A DNA stretch of 49,723 nt from Clostridium uliginosum (lineage in GTDB: Bacteria; Bacillota; Clostridia; Clostridiales; Clostridiaceae). Made by a program: the position numbers and the translations under genes. Position 1 is the first letter of the stretch. Each line of letters opens with the position of its first letter. Shown here piece by piece: positions 34,735 to 42,068 of the stretch. Below the pieces are notes generated by a model. It was not told the origin of the DNA. It saw only the letters and a list, made by a program, of their open reading frames with translations, and did not search any database. Where the stretch lies: assembly GCF_900112485.1 (NCBI RefSeq), contig NZ_FOMG01000030.1, positions 1 through 49,723 of the forward strand, written 5' to 3'.

Positions 34735-36423
34735 TTATATTTCAGTAATTATTGGTAAAACCATAGGTCTTCTCTTCATTTTTGTATATACAAAATTATC
34801 TACTTCTCTTCTTATACTATTTTTTATTTCTGACCATTCAGTTACATTATTATCAAGACATCGCTCCACACTTTTAACAACTATTCTCCTAATATCTCTA
34901 ATTAATTCTTCAGAATCTCTAACGTATACAAAACCTCTTGTAACAATATTTGGTCCAGATATTATAGTTTTATTTTCTCTATCTATAACTATAACCACTG
35001 TTATAATACCGTCTTCTGCTAATTTCTTTCTATCGCTAAGTACAATATTACCTACATCTCCTACTCCCATTCCATCTATAAGAACTCTTCCTGATTGTAC
35101 CTTACCAGCTACTTGTGCTTTTTTTCTAGCTAATTCAAATACATCTCCTGTTTCTAGTATAAATATATTTGATTTATCCATGCCCATATCTTCTGCAATT
35201 TTAGCATGGTTTATTAAGTGCTTATACTCACCATGTACAGGTATAAAGAACTTAGGTTTTAATAATGCATGAATCAATCTAAGCTCTTGCTGACAAGCAT
35301 GACCTGAAACATGTATATCTTCTATTGCTCCATAGATTACATTCGCACCCTTTTGGGTTAAATCATTTATAACACTAGACACGGCCTTTTGATTTCCCGG
35401 TATTGGACTTGCTGAAATAATAACCATATCTCCATTTTCTATTTGAATACTTCTATGAGTTCCGGATGCTATTCTTGTAAGTGCTGCCATTGGTTCGCCT
35501 TGGCTTCCAGTAGTAATTATTGTAACTCTCTCATTTGAATAATCTTTAATTTTATTTAAATCTATTATCATTTCTTTTGGTATAAATAAATATCCTAGTG
35601 ATATAGCAACTTCACTTATTTTTTCCATACTTCTTCCACTAAAAGCAATCTTTCTACCATTTTTTATAGAAGCATTCGCAATCTGCTGAACTCTATGAAT
35701 ATTTGATGCAAATGTAGCTACTATTACTCTTCCATCTGCCTTAGTGAAAAGATTTTCTAAAGCTTCACCTACAGTCTTTTCTGACATTGTGTAACCTTCA
35801 TGAAGAGCATTAGTACTATCAGCCATTAAAAGTAATACACCTCTCTTACCTAGCTGTGCATATCTTTGCATATCCATGGTTTCTCCGCCAATTGGAGTAA
35901 AATCAATTTTAAAATCACCAGTATGAACAATTACTCCTACAGGTGTATGTAAAGCAATAGAGCAACTATCTGCTATACTATGATTTGTTCTAATAAATTC
36001 AACTTTTAAATTACCTAGTTCTATAATATCACCTGCATTAACCATATTTAATGTGCAATCATTAAGTATATTATGCTCTTGTAATTTACTTTCAATTAAA
36101 CCTAAAGTTAACTTTGTTCCATATATAGGCGCATTAATTTGTTTTAACACATATGGCAATCCCCCTATATGGTCTTCATGTCCATGAGTTATAAAAAACC
36201 CCTTTACCTTATCCTTATTTCTTACTAAATATGTTACATCAGGGATTATAAGATCAATTCCATAAAGATCTTCATCTGGAAATGCTAATCCACAATCTAT
36301 AATTACTATCTCATCTTCATATTCAAAGGCAGTTATATTCTTACCTATTTCCCCCAAACCTCCAAGAGGTATAACTTTTACTTTACTTTTACTTTTACTT
36401 TTATTGTTATTTATAATTTTCAC
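34735..36423 (-). CDS. rnj: Ribonuclease J
   Basis: 562 aa, full length. Order: metallo-beta-lactamase domain with ITHGHEDHIGG (about residues 78-88, zinc ligands), beta-CASP domain (ADSTNALHEGYTMSE; ATFASNIHRVQQI), then HVSGHACQQEL and the C-terminal RNase J domain. It is an endonuclease and 5'-3' exonuclease for mRNA decay and rRNA processing in Firmicutes, cytoplasmic. The annotated start is GTG at 36423, but the AGGAG overlaps it; ATT or ATA codons 2-3 triplets later have better spacing. Codons 7-13 form an AAAAGT-type repeat (SKSKSK). Confidence 0.95.
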   Translation of the reverse strand: MKIINNNKSKSKSKVKVIPLGGLGEIGKNITAFEYEDEIVIIDCGLAFPDEDLYGIDLIIPDVTYLVRNKDKVKGFFITHGHEDHIGGLPYVLKQINAPIYGTKLTLGLIESKLQEHNILNDCTLNMVNAGDIIELGNLKVEFIRTNHSIADSCSIALHTPVGVIVHTGDFKIDFTPIGGETMDMQRYAQLGKRGVLLLMADSTNALHEGYTMSEKTVGEALENLFTKADGRVIVATFASNIHRVQQIANASIKNGRKIAFSGRSMEKISEVAISLGYLFIPKEMIIDLNKIKDYSNERVTIITTGSQGEPMAALTRIASGTHRSIQIENGDMVIISASPIPGNQKAVSSVINDLTQKGANVIYGAIEDIHVSGHACQQELRLIHALLKPKFFIPVHGEYKHLINHAKIAEDMGMDKSNIFILETGDVFELARKKAQVAGKVQSGRVLIDGMGVGDVGNIVLSDRKKLAEDGIITVVIVIDRENKTIISGPNIVTRGFVYVRDSEELIRDIRRIVVKSVERCLDNNVTEWSEIKNSIRREVDNFVYTKMKRRPMVLPIITEI

Positions 36424-36482
36424 TCCTAATTTGTAACTAAGTGTATAAAGGATAGAACTTAGCTACTACTAAATTTTTTATT

Positions 36483-36632
36483 ATGCATATAAAAGAAAAT
36501 AACAAGTTAAAGATGCTATCGATATCTTGTACAACTGCAATCTCACCGCTTATCTATTAGCTAATTTTAATAACACAGTATGATAAAAAGTAGATTAACA
36601 TACTGATTTTTTATTTTTTTGAATATGCCTTA
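36483..36632. repeat. Family A element, long form
   Basis: Ends atgcatataaaagaaaataa and ttttgaatatgcct. Internal segment tatgataaaaagtagattaa corresponds to the tatgacacaaaatagactaa block of the copies at 39541 and 47417. Confidence 0.7.
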
Positions 36633-37005
36633 TATAATTATAACCTTTTTTTCATAAATTTATTAGTAAAAAACTTATTATTATATATATATTCTAAAAA
36701 TAATTGTTAATTTAAATTTATGGCGCTGTTTTAAAACTTTGTTTATATTGTTATATGTTGTAAAGTGGACTAAAAAATTTATTAAGTATATTTAGCATTT
36801 ATCTGAAAATTAATAGTAAAATAATAAATTATATATTTATTATTTTACTATTAACTATACATATATAATAATTATTTAATTATAAGTTAATAATAAATAT
36901 TAAATTACAAGTTAATATTTATCGTCAACAGTAATAACTAATTAATAATAATTATTTGATAATTATTATATTTGTGGTAATATATATTAAAGGACATAAA
37001 TTAAG

Positions 37006-37099
37006 TAAGGCATTGTAAAATAAATAACTAGTCAAAGATTCTTAGGATTTTTTGAACTAGACAAGAATACTGACTAGTTATTTATTGGGAGATGCCTAA
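37006..37099. repeat. Family A element, compact variant, next to the flavoprotein gene
   Basis: Ends taaggcattg and gatgcctaa, arms aaataactagtca / tgactagttattt. Nearly the reverse complement of 7921-8013. A second element end (aggcatatgaaagaagg) follows and contributes the SD of the next gene. Confidence 0.85.
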
Positions 37100-37123
37100 G
37101 GCATATGAAAGAAGGTTTCTTAT

Positions 37124-38311
37124 ATGAGTTTTAAAATTAATAATAACGTAACTTGGGTTGGAAAAATTGATTGGGAATTAAGAAATTTCCATGGTGAGGA
37201 ATATACTACACATAAAGGTTCTTCATATAATTCATATTTAATTAAGGATGAAAAGACAGTATTAATTGATACTGTTTGGCAACCATTCTCTAAAGAGTTT
37301 GTTACTAATCTAAAGAAGGAAGTAGATTTAAATAAAATTGATTATATAATAATGAACCATTCAGAAATTGATCATAGTGGTGCATTATTAGACCTTATGA
37401 ATGAAATACCTAATACTCCAATTTATTGTACTAAAAGTGGAGAAAAAATAATAAAGGGACATTATCATAAGGATTGGAATTTTGTAACTGTAAAAACTGG
37501 AGATACTTTAGACATTGGTAAGCATAAACTTACATTTATAGAAGCTGCAATGCTTCATTGGCCAGATACTATGTTTACTTACATGTCAGGTGAGAACATT
37601 TTATTTAGTAATGATGCATTTGGAGAACATTATGCTTCAGAGCTTATGTATAATGATAAGGTTGACCAAGGGGAATTATTCCAAGAAGCAATAAAGTATT
37701 ATGCAAATATTTTAACTCCATTTAGCAAACAAGTTTATAGAAAAATAGAAGAATTATTAAGCCTTGATATACCTATTAATATGATATGTCCAAGTCACGG
37801 AATTATATGGAAAGATAATCCGATGCAAATAGTAAATAAATATAAAGAATGGTCAAGTGATTATCAAGAAAATCAAATCACAATAATTTATGACACAATG
37901 TGGAATGGAACAAAATTCATGGCAGAGGCTATATCAGATGGAATAACTCATGCAAACAAAGATGTTACAGTGAAAATTATGAGCTCATCTAGAGGTGATA
38001 AGAATGATATTATTACTGAAGTACTTAAGTCAAAAATAGTACTTGTTGGATCATCAACAATAAATAATGGAATTCTATCTTCAACAGCTGCAATACTAGA
38101 AATGATTAAAGGTCTTAAATTTAAAAATAAAAAAGGTGTAGCTTTTGGTAGTTATGGATGGAGCGGTGAAAGTGTAAAAATAATCTCAGAGGAATTAAAA
38201 AAGTCTGGGTTTAATCTAATTAATGATGGAATAAAAGAATTGTGGAATCCAGATGAAGAAGCATTAGATAGATGCAGAGAATTAGGAAAAAGTGTTGTCA
38301 AAGAACTATAA
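37124..38311 (+). CDS. fprA: A-type flavoprotein (flavodiiron protein)
   Basis: 395 aa: N-terminal metallo-beta-lactamase-like diiron domain with HSEIDHSG (HxExDH, about residues 81-86), HWPDTM, NDAFGEH and CPSHG iron ligands, then a flavodoxin domain (IIYDTMWNGTKFMAEAI, about 255-271) for FMN. Family members reduce O2 to water or NO to N2O with electrons from rubredoxin; in clostridia they protect against O2. A rubredoxin gene lies 262 bp downstream. The ATG has GAAGG 8 nt upstream, in sequence derived from a family A end. The TAA stop also overlaps a family A-like end. Confidence 0.95.
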   Translation: MSFKINNNVTWVGKIDWELRNFHGEEYTTHKGSSYNSYLIKDEKTVLIDTVWQPFSKEFVTNLKKEVDLNKIDYIIMNHSEIDHSGALLDLMNEIPNTPIYCTKSGEKIIKGHYHKDWNFVTVKTGDTLDIGKHKLTFIEAAMLHWPDTMFTYMSGENILFSNDAFGEHYASELMYNDKVDQGELFQEAIKYYANILTPFSKQVYRKIEELLSLDIPINMICPSHGIIWKDNPMQIVNKYKEWSSDYQENQITIIYDTMWNGTKFMAEAISDGITHANKDVTVKIMSSSRGDKNDIITEVLKSKIVLVGSSTINNGILSSTAAILEMIKGLKFKNKKGVAFGSYGWSGESVKIISEELKKSGFNLINDGIKELWNPDEEALDRCRELGKSVVKEL

Positions 38312-38325
38312 AGCACATTCAAAAA

Positions 38326-38405
38326 GGCTCTGTTTTAAAACCGTGTTGATATTGTTGCATATTGTTCAGTGTGTAACAATATCAACGCTATATTAAAACA
38401 GAGCG
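38326..38405. mobile_element. Family B element, near-perfect palindrome
   Basis: 80 bp: ends ggctctgttttaaaacc / tattaaaacagagcg, inner arms gttgatattgtt / aacaatatcaac. Flanks ttcaaaaa (38318-38325) and ttaaaaaa (38406-38413) match at 7 of 8 bases. Confidence 0.85.
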
Positions 38406-38464
38406 TTAAAAAATAATAAGAAGTGTAATGTTTGTTAGAAAGATAAATAGTTTTTTATCAAATG

Positions 38465-38544
38465 TTAGGCATATGAGAGTCGAGCTTCCTATAATAAAAA
38501 ATAAGCTTGACAGATGGACTTATTATTTAATTGATTATGCCTTA
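38465..38544. repeat. Family A element, short form
   Basis: Ends ttaggcatatgagagtcgag and tgattatgcctta. It shares the gagtcgagcttcct module with 8369-8403 and 48280-48313. It forms the leader of the rubredoxin gene. Confidence 0.75.
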
Positions 38545-38573
38545 TAACTAAATTATACAAGGAGGAGTTTATT

Positions 38574-38735
38574 ATGGAAAAGTATATTTGTACAGTTTGT
38601 GGTTATATTTATGACCCAGAAATAGGTGATCCAGATAATGGAGTTGCACCTGGAACAAAATTTAAAGATATTTCTGAAGATTGGGTATGTCCATTATGTG
38701 GAGTTGGAAAATCTGATTTTGAAAAAGAAGAATAG
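38574..38735 (+). CDS. Rubredoxin
   Basis: 53 aa, classic rubredoxin with one Fe(SCys)4 centre: CTVCGY (Cys6, Cys9) and CPLCGV (Cys39, Cys42), with the aromatic core [11 protein letters not shown] and DWVCP. It is a cytoplasmic one-electron carrier and the natural electron donor to FprA next door. A strong SD AAGGAGGAG precedes the ATG. The TAG stop is followed at once by a family A element that forms a terminator-like hairpin. Confidence 0.97.
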   Translation: MEKYICTVCGYIYDPEIGDPDNGVAPGTKFKDISEDWVCPLCGVGKSDFEKEE

Positions 38736-38800
38736 AGAATATTAAAAAAAATAACAAGTCAATATGTTGCATATTTGACTTGTTATTTTCTTTCACATTA
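38733..38800. repeat. Family A element acting as the rubredoxin terminator
   Basis: Arms aaaataacaagtcaa / ttgacttgttatttt followed by ctttc on the plus strand. The left end starts within the rubredoxin TAG. Confidence 0.8.
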
Positions 38801-38820
38801 CTAAATATATTCTCTTGTTG

Positions 38821-38934
38821 TTATTTTTTAGATTTCTTTGTTGAAGCTACTTCACTTCCAATTATTGCTTGTGCAGTAACATTCTCAACTATTTTCTTCT
38901 TTTTTTTCATTTTTTTCGGGTTTTTATCTCCCAT
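38821..38934 (-). CDS. Small very basic protein (37 aa)
   Basis: MGDKNPKKMKKKKKIVENVT, then a Ser/Ala/Lys tail ending TKKSKK. GGAGATG SD 8-10 nt upstream. Thirteen lysines suggest RNA or DNA contact or a spore basic peptide, but no family was recognised. It converges on the rubredoxin gene. Confidence 0.6.
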   Translation of the reverse strand: MGDKNPKKMKKKKKIVENVTAQAIIGSEVASTKKSKK

Positions 38935-38997
38935 TTAATATCATCTCCTGTAAATTTTATTATTTTTTGGATAAATTTGTATAATTAAATTTATAAA

Positions 38998-39025
38998 AAA
39001 GTCACTTCAATAAAAAAGTGACTTT
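38998..39025 (-). terminator. Minus-strand terminator
   Basis: aaagtcactt pairs with aagtgacttt; on the minus strand a run of T follows. It lies after the 53-aa frame at 39088-39249, supporting transcription of that region. Confidence 0.75.
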
Positions 39026-39087
39026 AATACTTTTATGCATTTGTATCTTTTTATCACTCTTCACTGATGAGTGATAATCTGCTTAGT

Positions 39088-39249
39088 TTAGCACTGAGTT
39101 AAAATAATGTCAAATATTTCATCATAAAACATTTGACACATTTTTCTTTCCTTAAATCTTTCAACATTTTTTAGTCTTTCCAAATTATCTTTTATTATTT
39201 CATATTCATTAGAATTATCAATTATACTTTTTAAAATATCTCTTGGCAT
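39088..39249 (-). CDS. Small protein or C-terminal relic (53 aa)
   Basis: Frame MPRDILKSIIDNSNEYEIIK ending IFDIILTQC. No clear SD at this ATG. Upstream on the same strand another frame reads LSLILNDIIKQYLYMF just before, so this could be the 3' part of a frameshifted gene. Family unknown; a terminator follows at 38998-39025. Confidence 0.35.
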   Translation of the reverse strand: MPRDILKSIIDNSNEYEIIKDNLERLKNVERFKERKMCQMFYDEIFDIILTQC

Positions 39250-39351
39250 CTCATTACCACTAGATAATAAACATATAAAGGTATTGTTTAATGATATCGT
39301 TTAATATTAAACTTAATATTATATATTAATACTTTTGCCAAAAAACAAATA

Positions 39352-39380
39352 TTGATACTTATAAACAAGCATGTTAAAAT
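39352..39380 (+). promoter_or_regulatory. SigA-type promoter of the fluoride-responsive unit
   Basis: TTGATA (39352-39357), 17-nt spacer, TAAAAT (39375-39380), about 10 nt before the aptamer. Confidence 0.75.
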
Positions 39381-39394
39381 AACAAATATATTTA

Positions 39395-39530
39395 GGTGAT
39401 GGAGTTCGCCTTTAACCGCATAAAACATATTCAAAAATATGACAAGGCAATATGCTAGTTTATTTTTTTGAATGCGCCTAATGCTAATGACTCCTACAAA
39501 AGAGCGAGAAATCGTTATTTTGTAGGAGTC
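39395..39530 (+). ncRNA. Fluoride riboswitch (crcB motif) with an inserted repeat
   Basis: 5' half ggtgatggagttcgcc + tttaaccgca (39395-39420) and 3' half atgctaatgactcctac (39481-39497) match the fluoride aptamer. The terminator gactcctacaaaa (39489-39501) / ttttgtaggagtc (39518-39530) plus TTTTT uses the aptamer's 3' strand, so fluoride binding would favour read-through. Between the halves sits a ~60-nt family A element where a loop of a few nt is usual. Confidence 0.92.
39421..39481. repeat. Family A element inside the fluoride aptamer
   Basis: Arms acatattcaaaaatatgac / tagtttatttttttgaatgc and right end gcgccta, the same termini as at 47067-47124. It is placed exactly in the loop closed by GCAT / ATGC. 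Confidence 0.85.
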
Positions 39531-39540
39531 TTTTTATTAA

Positions 39541-39704
39541 TTAGGCACATGAAAATAAATAACAAGTCCAAAGTTGCCATGGATATTTTTCATCAGACAA
39601 GGAAATGAAATTAACGCATAGCAAGCTCTGGGTTGACTTTATTGACGCAGTATGACACAAAATAGACTAACATACTGACTCGTTATTTATTTTAATATGC
39701 CTTA
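39541..39704. repeat. Family A element, long form
   Basis: Ends ttaggcacatgaaaataaat and attttaatatgcctta, arms ataacaagtc / gactcgttat. Shares internal blocks (catcagacaagg; tatgacacaaaatagactaa) with 47417-47580. It separates the fluoride riboswitch from its gene. A half family B end (atatcaacactattttaaag) follows at 39711. Confidence 0.85.
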
Positions 39705-39792
39705 TATTAAAATATCAACACTATTTTAAAGCATGACTATTAATTTAAGTTTGAAACATAATATATATATTCAATAGAATAGGAGAAAATTT

Positions 39793-41115
39793 ATGAACGA
39801 AAAAAAAACCAAAGAACAAAAGAAAATTATATTTCTTAAAAACGCTAATAACAGCACAATTCTTGGAATGTCATTTTTAAAGTGGATTTTTTTAGGAACG
39901 ATTGTTGGGATTTTAACTGGATGTGCTGCTGCTTTATTTTTAAAAAGTCTTGATATTGCAACAACTTTAAGAATTAACAATCCATGGTTATTATTTCTTC
40001 TTCCAATCGGAGGTGCTTTTGTCAGTTTTTTATATTCCAAATATGGCAAGAATTCTTTAAAAGGTAATAATTTAATTATAGATAAACTTAATGAAAATGC
40101 TGATAATATACCTTTGCGTATGGCACCTTTAGTTTTTTTAGGTACTTTTATAACACATTTATTTGGAGGATCTGCTGGAAGAGAAGGTACTGGTGTTCAA
40201 ATAGGGTCAAGTATATCAGAAGCTATTGGGAATTTATTTAAATTAGATAAAAGAGATGCCAAGATTATTCTAATGTGTGGGATTAGTAGTGGTTTTGGTT
40301 CAGTATTTGGTACTCCGCTTGCTGGTACTATTTTCGGATTAGAAATAGCAGCACTTGGAACTATGAGGTATGGTGGTCTAATTCCATGTTTTACTGCATC
40401 CTTTGTTGGATGTTTAGTAACAGAATCTTTAGGTATTCATCATGCACACTATGCTATAACAGACGTTCCAGATATTACATATATAATAGTTTTTAAGGTT
40501 ATTATTGCAGCAATTTTATTTGGATTAATAAGCAAATTATTTAGTGAATTAACTCATAAATTAAAAGATATATTTTCTTCTCGCTTTAAAAATGCAGTAA
40601 TAAAAAGCATGGTTGGTGGATTTATAATAATTGCTCTTACATACATTATAGGTACAAGAGATTATCTAGGACTTAGTCTTCCATTAATTACAGACTCATT
40701 TACTAAACAGATTACGCCTTTTACATCTTTAATAAAACTTATATTTACATCACTTACTTTGGGTACTGGTTTTCAAGGAGGTGAAGTTACTCCTTTATTT
40801 GTAATAGGTTCAACATTTGGAAATGCTTTATCAAGTATACTTAATGTTTCACCATCATTTTTAGCTTCACTAGGTCTTATTGGAGTATTTGCTGGTGCAA
40901 CAAACGCACCTATTACATCGTTTATTTTAGGTATAGAAATGTTTGGTTCTCAAAATGCTGAGTATATGTTTATGGCTTGTGCAGTAAGTTATTTGTTTTC
41001 CGGGCATTCAGGAATTTATATTTCTCAAAGAATTAGCACAAGTAAAAGTAAATCAATTCCAGTTCCTAAAAGAGCTACACTTTCTTATTATAAAAAAAAG
41101 AAGACTGCACGTTAG
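39793..41115 (+). CDS. CLC-F type fluoride/proton antiporter
   Basis: 440 aa, CLC chloride channel/transporter fold with about 10-12 hydrophobic segments. GREGTGVQIGSS (about residues 131-142) is the CLC GREGP-type motif in the Thr form found in fluoride exporters; MCGISSGFGSVFGTPLAG and GTGFQGGEVTPLFVIG are further CLC pore blocks. The GSGIP chloride motif is absent (GNNLI at that place). The fluoride riboswitch upstream makes fluoride the substrate with good confidence. GGAG SD 7-8 nt before the ATG. Two family D elements follow. Confidence 0.92.
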   Translation: MNEKKTKEQKKIIFLKNANNSTILGMSFLKWIFLGTIVGILTGCAAALFLKSLDIATTLRINNPWLLFLLPIGGAFVSFLYSKYGKNSLKGNNLIIDKLNENADNIPLRMAPLVFLGTFITHLFGGSAGREGTGVQIGSSISEAIGNLFKLDKRDAKIILMCGISSGFGSVFGTPLAGTIFGLEIAALGTMRYGGLIPCFTASFVGCLVTESLGIHHAHYAITDVPDITYIIVFKVIIAAILFGLISKLFSELTHKLKDIFSSRFKNAVIKSMVGGFIIIALTYIIGTRDYLGLSLPLITDSFTKQITPFTSLIKLIFTSLTLGTGFQGGEVTPLFVIGSTFGNALSSILNVSPSFLASLGLIGVFAGATNAPITSFILGIEMFGSQNAEYMFMACAVSYLFSGHSGIYISQRISTSKSKSIPVPKRATLSYYKKKKTAR

Positions 41116-41162
41116 AAAATATAAGAAAACAGAAATAGGAGAAATAATTATTACATAAAACT

Positions 41163-41293
41163 AGGAAAATTGTACTAAGTATTTCTAAATATTTGAAATT
41201 GTACCCAAAACTGTTTGTTCCAAAGACAAGCTTTAGACAAATCATTTTGGAACAACTTCAAATAAAGAAATACTAAGCACAATTTTCCAATGT
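41163..41293. repeat. Family D palindromic element
   Basis: Outer arms aggaaaattgtactaagta / tactaagcacaattttcc, then atttgaa / ttcaaat, core hairpin 41213-41242 (reverse orientation; inner stem and bulge as in 8101-8130). Probably acts as the terminator of the CLC gene. Confidence 0.82.
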
Positions 41294-41348
41294 TTATTCA
41301 CAATTATTTATCCTATTTTTTTAGTTTCTTTTATTTAACTCTAAACTA

Positions 41349-41470
41349 AAACTGCCTAAATAAATATAGCCCCAAAACAGTTTGTTCTAAATGGTAAGTT
41401 CTGAACAAACAATTTGGGGACAACTTTAGGCACATTCAAAGAAATACTAAATACAATTTTCCAATGCCTA
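41349..41470. repeat. Family D palindromic element, shortened
   Basis: Ends tgcctaaataaat and ttccaatgccta; core gccccaaaacagtttgttc / gaacaaacaatttgggg. Its right end supplies the TAG stop of the 54-aa gene on the minus strand. Confidence 0.75.
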
Positions 41471-41632
41471 ATTACCAAACCTGTTGAATTTTTGGCTTGA
41501 GAATCCTTCTTTTTTTATAGATTTATGTTTTGCATTTGGATTATGATTATGTCCCTCTTCAGTTATAGGTGTTTGATAATTACATTTTTCCATTCTTGCT
41601 ATTTTATTATCAGGTTGACTATCTTTTGTCAT
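41468..41632 (-). CDS. Small hydrophilic protein (54 aa)
   Basis: MTKDSQPDNKIARMEKCNYQ ... EEGHNHNPNAKHKS ... GFSSQKFNRFGN. A very strong SD AGGAGGAG lies 6 nt before the ATG. A single Cys and a His/Asn run are seen; no membrane segment. Family not recognised. Its TAG stop is the first triplet of a repeat end. Confidence 0.65.
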   Translation of the reverse strand: MTKDSQPDNKIARMEKCNYQTPITEEGHNHNPNAKHKSIKKEGFSSQKFNRFGN

Positions 41633-41647
41633 TTAAACTCCTCCTAT

Positions 41648-41864
41648 GAGGCATATCTAAATAAATAACTAGTCAGTCCTCTTGTCTTTTTTGTACTATA
41701 CTAATGCACATGAAAGAAACAACAGACAAGAATACTGTTCTATTATTTTTTTGAATGCGCTTAAGTCAGTAAAGGTAGCTAATAACATCAGCATTAACTT
41801 CCTTATTTAGCTGTCAAAAAATTATAAGAATCTTTGACTAGTTATCTATTTTACAATGCCTAAT
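41648..41864. repeat. Nested family A elements
   Basis: The outer halves (aggcatatctaaataaataa at 41649 and ctttgactagttatctattt to 41864) match the compact element at 7921-8013. A second copy (aatgcacatgaaagaaac ... tttttttgaatgcgctta, 41703-41763) plus ~50 bp lies inside. Confidence 0.75.
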
Positions 41865-42068
41865 GCAGTATTTTTTACAAAATTAGTATGTCCATTATTA
41901 ATGGTATTATACTCTACTGATTAAAAAATTTAGCTATATTTTAAAAGAGTATTGATATTATTATCACAACACTACTTGTTCAAATACTATAATATAAAGT
42001 AATTTGAAATAAATGCGTATAACATGCATATGTTAATTATTATATTAATAATTAAGAAGGTGTTAAAT

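Larger units (their letters stand above)
36424..37123. other. 700-bp non-coding gap made largely of repeats
   Basis: Contains a family A element (36483-36632), a half family B end (ggcgctgttttaaaact, 36722), an A/T-only stretch (36800-36980) and a compact family A element (37006-37099). No gene was found. Confidence 0.6.

Noticed and set aside
36361..36420. AAAAGT hexamer run at the RNase J start as a phase-variation switch
   Set aside because: Units of six keep the reading frame, so copy changes would only alter the length of a Ser/Lys tail.
39771..40049. 92-aa minus-strand frame over the CLC gene start
   Set aside because: Shadow of the CLC gene's 5' end, with no SD or recognisable domain.
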